From a virus, in IMG/VR virus record IMGVR_UViG_3300025108_000079, positions 1-50,006 of that record: a stretch of DNA of 50,006 bases; one strand, given 5' to 3'. The position numbers were made by a program, and so were the translations under genes. Positions within the stretch are counted from its first letter, which is position 1; every line of letters starts with the position of its first letter. The notes under the pieces were generated by a model. That model made no database searches and was not told the origin of the DNA. It worked only from the letters and a program-made list of their open reading frames with translations. This document shows positions 49,170-50,006 of the stretch, one piece after another.

Positions 49170-49325
49170 ATGAAACCAGTTGAAATTCTTCTGCTCATTT
49201 CCGAGTTAGAAGGTTCCTACACACATACCAAAAAACTTGGTTTCGATAAAGACCGAGATGTCCTTAGAGAAATGTGTGATAGGTATTACAAACTGTACTT
49301 TAAACTAAAGAAGGAACATAAATGA
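49170..49325 (+). CDS. 51-aa small protein
   Basis: Starts MKPVEILLLISELEGSYTHT and ends KLKKEHK, helical and basic. AGGA lies five bases before the ATG. Its stop overlaps the start of the zinc-ribbon ORF (ATGA). I do not recognise a family. Confidence 0.6.
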   Translation: MKPVEILLLISELEGSYTHTKKLGFDKDRDVLREMCDRYYKLYFKLKKEHK

Positions 49326-49489
49326 AAATGTGGGAAGCAAAATGTAGTGGTTGTGGTAAAATGACCCCTGCAGATAAGTGTCCTCAGTTAATGATGACAC
49401 CCCTTTGTAAACCATGTTGGCTAAAGAAACATTCCTCCGTCCCTGGTCCGAGTCCAGCTGGAGGAGTCGGGCGAATAGCTCAGCGGTAG
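49322..49489 (+). CDS. Zinc-ribbon small protein overlapping tRNA-Val
   Basis: A 55-residue ORF with metal-binding-type cysteines: CSGCG near residue 8, a single Cys at 20 and CKPC at 29-32. The last part (SSVPGPSPAGGVGRIAQR) is read through the first 21 bases of the tRNA-Val gene. The start is coupled to the upstream stop. The coding signal is good up to the CKPCW segment; the end may be an accident of missing stops. Confidence 0.55.
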   Translation: MKMWEAKCSGCGKMTPADKCPQLMMTPLCKPCWLKKHSSVPGPSPAGGVGRIAQR

Positions 49490-49540
49490 AGCATCTCCTT
49501 TACACGGAGGATGTCGGGGGTTCGATCCCCTCTTCGCCCA
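49469..49540 (+). tRNA. tRNA-Val (anticodon TAC)
   Basis: 72 bases; acceptor GGGCGAA/TTCGCCC, D-arm GCTC...GAGC, anticodon stem TCTCC/GGAGG with loop TTTACAC, T-arm GGGGG TTCGATC CCCTC. Discriminator A. It reads GTA. Confidence 0.93.
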
Positions 49541-49562
49541 TGTCGAATACAAGGTATTACTA

Positions 49563-49811
49563 ATGATTACAGTAAGATGCAAAGAATGTGGAACAGAACT
49601 GACAAGCACTAGTAAGGTTCAGTTCTGTGGTTGTCCCAATCAAGTAAGAGTTGTGGATAATAAAGTCGGTGCCGTTGACTTAGACAAAGTTGTAATGGTA
49701 TCTAATAACGTAGAAAACAAGATTGATAGTCATTTCTCTAGAACAGAACTCATCTATCAAGAAGAACGTCGCAGGCGTAAAGTACGTCGTATAGAATTTG
49801 AAGAGCGTTAG
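49563..49811 (+). CDS. 82-aa zinc-ribbon protein
   Basis: Starts MITVRCKECGTELTSTSKVQ with a CxxC at residues 6-9 and a second CGC at about 22-24, a small zinc ribbon. The C-terminal part is basic (EERRRRKVRRIEFEER), which suggests nucleic-acid binding. I do not recognise a family; it is typical in style of small cyanophage proteins near tRNA clusters. Confidence 0.72.
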   Translation: MITVRCKECGTELTSTSKVQFCGCPNQVRVVDNKVGAVDLDKVVMVSNNVENKIDSHFSRTELIYQEERRRRKVRRIEFEER

Positions 49812-49884
49812 GAATTCCTAACTCTATTGATATAGTGTAGTATATTCCTATATTAAATAGTGTTGTAGACACTTTCTTTCTACC

Positions 49885-50006
49885 ATGCATCCAGACGAAT
49901 TTTCTAATTGGGAAAAAATCAAAGAAACCTTTGAAGAAAACGGCACAACAGATAATTACTTTTATGTTCGTGCTTGTGCTATAGTGGGAGGACAACCAGA
50001 TCCAAT
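49885..50006 (+). CDS. Truncated ORF at the right edge
   Basis: Starts MHPDEFSNWEKIKETFEENG and stays open to the last base (YFYVRACAIVGGQPDPI at the edge). About 40 residues are visible; the rest lies outside. A possible TTGATA-N18-TATTAA promoter (49827-49856) and a TTAAATAG late-like element lie upstream. I do not recognise a family. Confidence 0.6.
   Translation, partial: MHPDEFSNWEKIKETFEENGTTDNYFYVRACAIVGGQPDP

Overview
The window is a contiguous piece of a T4-like myovirus that infects marine cyanobacteria (a Synechococcus/Prochlorococcus cyanomyovirus). This rests on recognisable proteins, not on database searches: the T4 structural and replication core occurs in the order typical of cyanophages, together with genes characteristic of that group (cobS-like, speD, hsp20, mazG, a tryptophan-halogenase-like flavoprotein, nrdA/nrdB). 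Every protein gene I support is on the + strand. Genes are densely packed, many with ATGA-type overlaps, and no stretch longer than 300 bases lacks a gene.

Layout. (1) 1-8.7 kb, virion morphogenesis: tail sheath gp18 (cut by the left edge), tail tube gp19, portal gp20, a gp67-like core protein, an unknown small protein, prohead protease gp21, scaffold gp22, major capsid gp23, a strong terminator, a small unknown gene and a gp3-like tail protein. (2) 8.7-17.1 kb, recombination and late transcription: uvsY, a halogenase-like gene, uvsW, an Sm-like protein, late sigma factor gp55, a 2OG-Fe(II) oxygenase, gp47, a DUF3110-like protein, gp46 and a sulfotransferase. (3) 17.1-21.5 kb: a self-contained 60-aa gene with a structured leader, a VWA plus HEXXH protein, a CobS-like AAA+ ATPase and a DUF3310 protein. 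(4) 21.5-35.7 kb, replication: clamp gp45, a DenV-like glycosylase, speD, clamp loader gp44/gp62, regA, a ParB-like protein, hsp20, two more Sm-like proteins, DNA polymerase gp43, uvsX, a second 2OG oxygenase, helicase gp41, mazG and a third 2OG oxygenase. (5) 36.4-43.2 kb: tRNA-Ala and a late-promoter-marked block of basic or low-complexity, probably virion-associated proteins, including a nucleotidyltransferase with a T4-like capsid-targeting N-terminus. (6) 43.2-48.9 kb: a coiled-coil membrane protein, primase gp61, nrdA, nrdB and a GIY-YIG nuclease. (7) 48.9-50 kb: tRNA-Arg, tRNA-Gly and tRNA-Val with small zinc-ribbon ORFs and structured spacers, ending in a truncated ORF.

Regulation can be read directly. 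Late promoters of the T4 type (TATAAATA or CTAAATA) stand before structural genes and would be served by gp55 with clamp gp45. Sigma70-like promoters (TTGACA-N17/18-TATAAT) stand before gp55, the DUF3310 gene, the ParB-like gene, an Sm-like gene and primase. Rho-independent terminators separate the units. The replication, recombination and nucleotide-supply genes together make and repair phage DNA; the late block builds and fills the capsid.

The points most worth following are: the pairing of the CobS-like ATPase with a VWA/HEXXH partner, which argues for a MoxR-VWA type machine instead of vitamin B12 synthesis; the capsid-targeting-like N-terminus on a predicted enzyme; a four-member family of Sm-like proteins; a structured 5' leader on a 60-aa early gene; a perfect terminator inside the portal gene; and a promoter-terminator pair that could make a short RNA upstream of hsp20.
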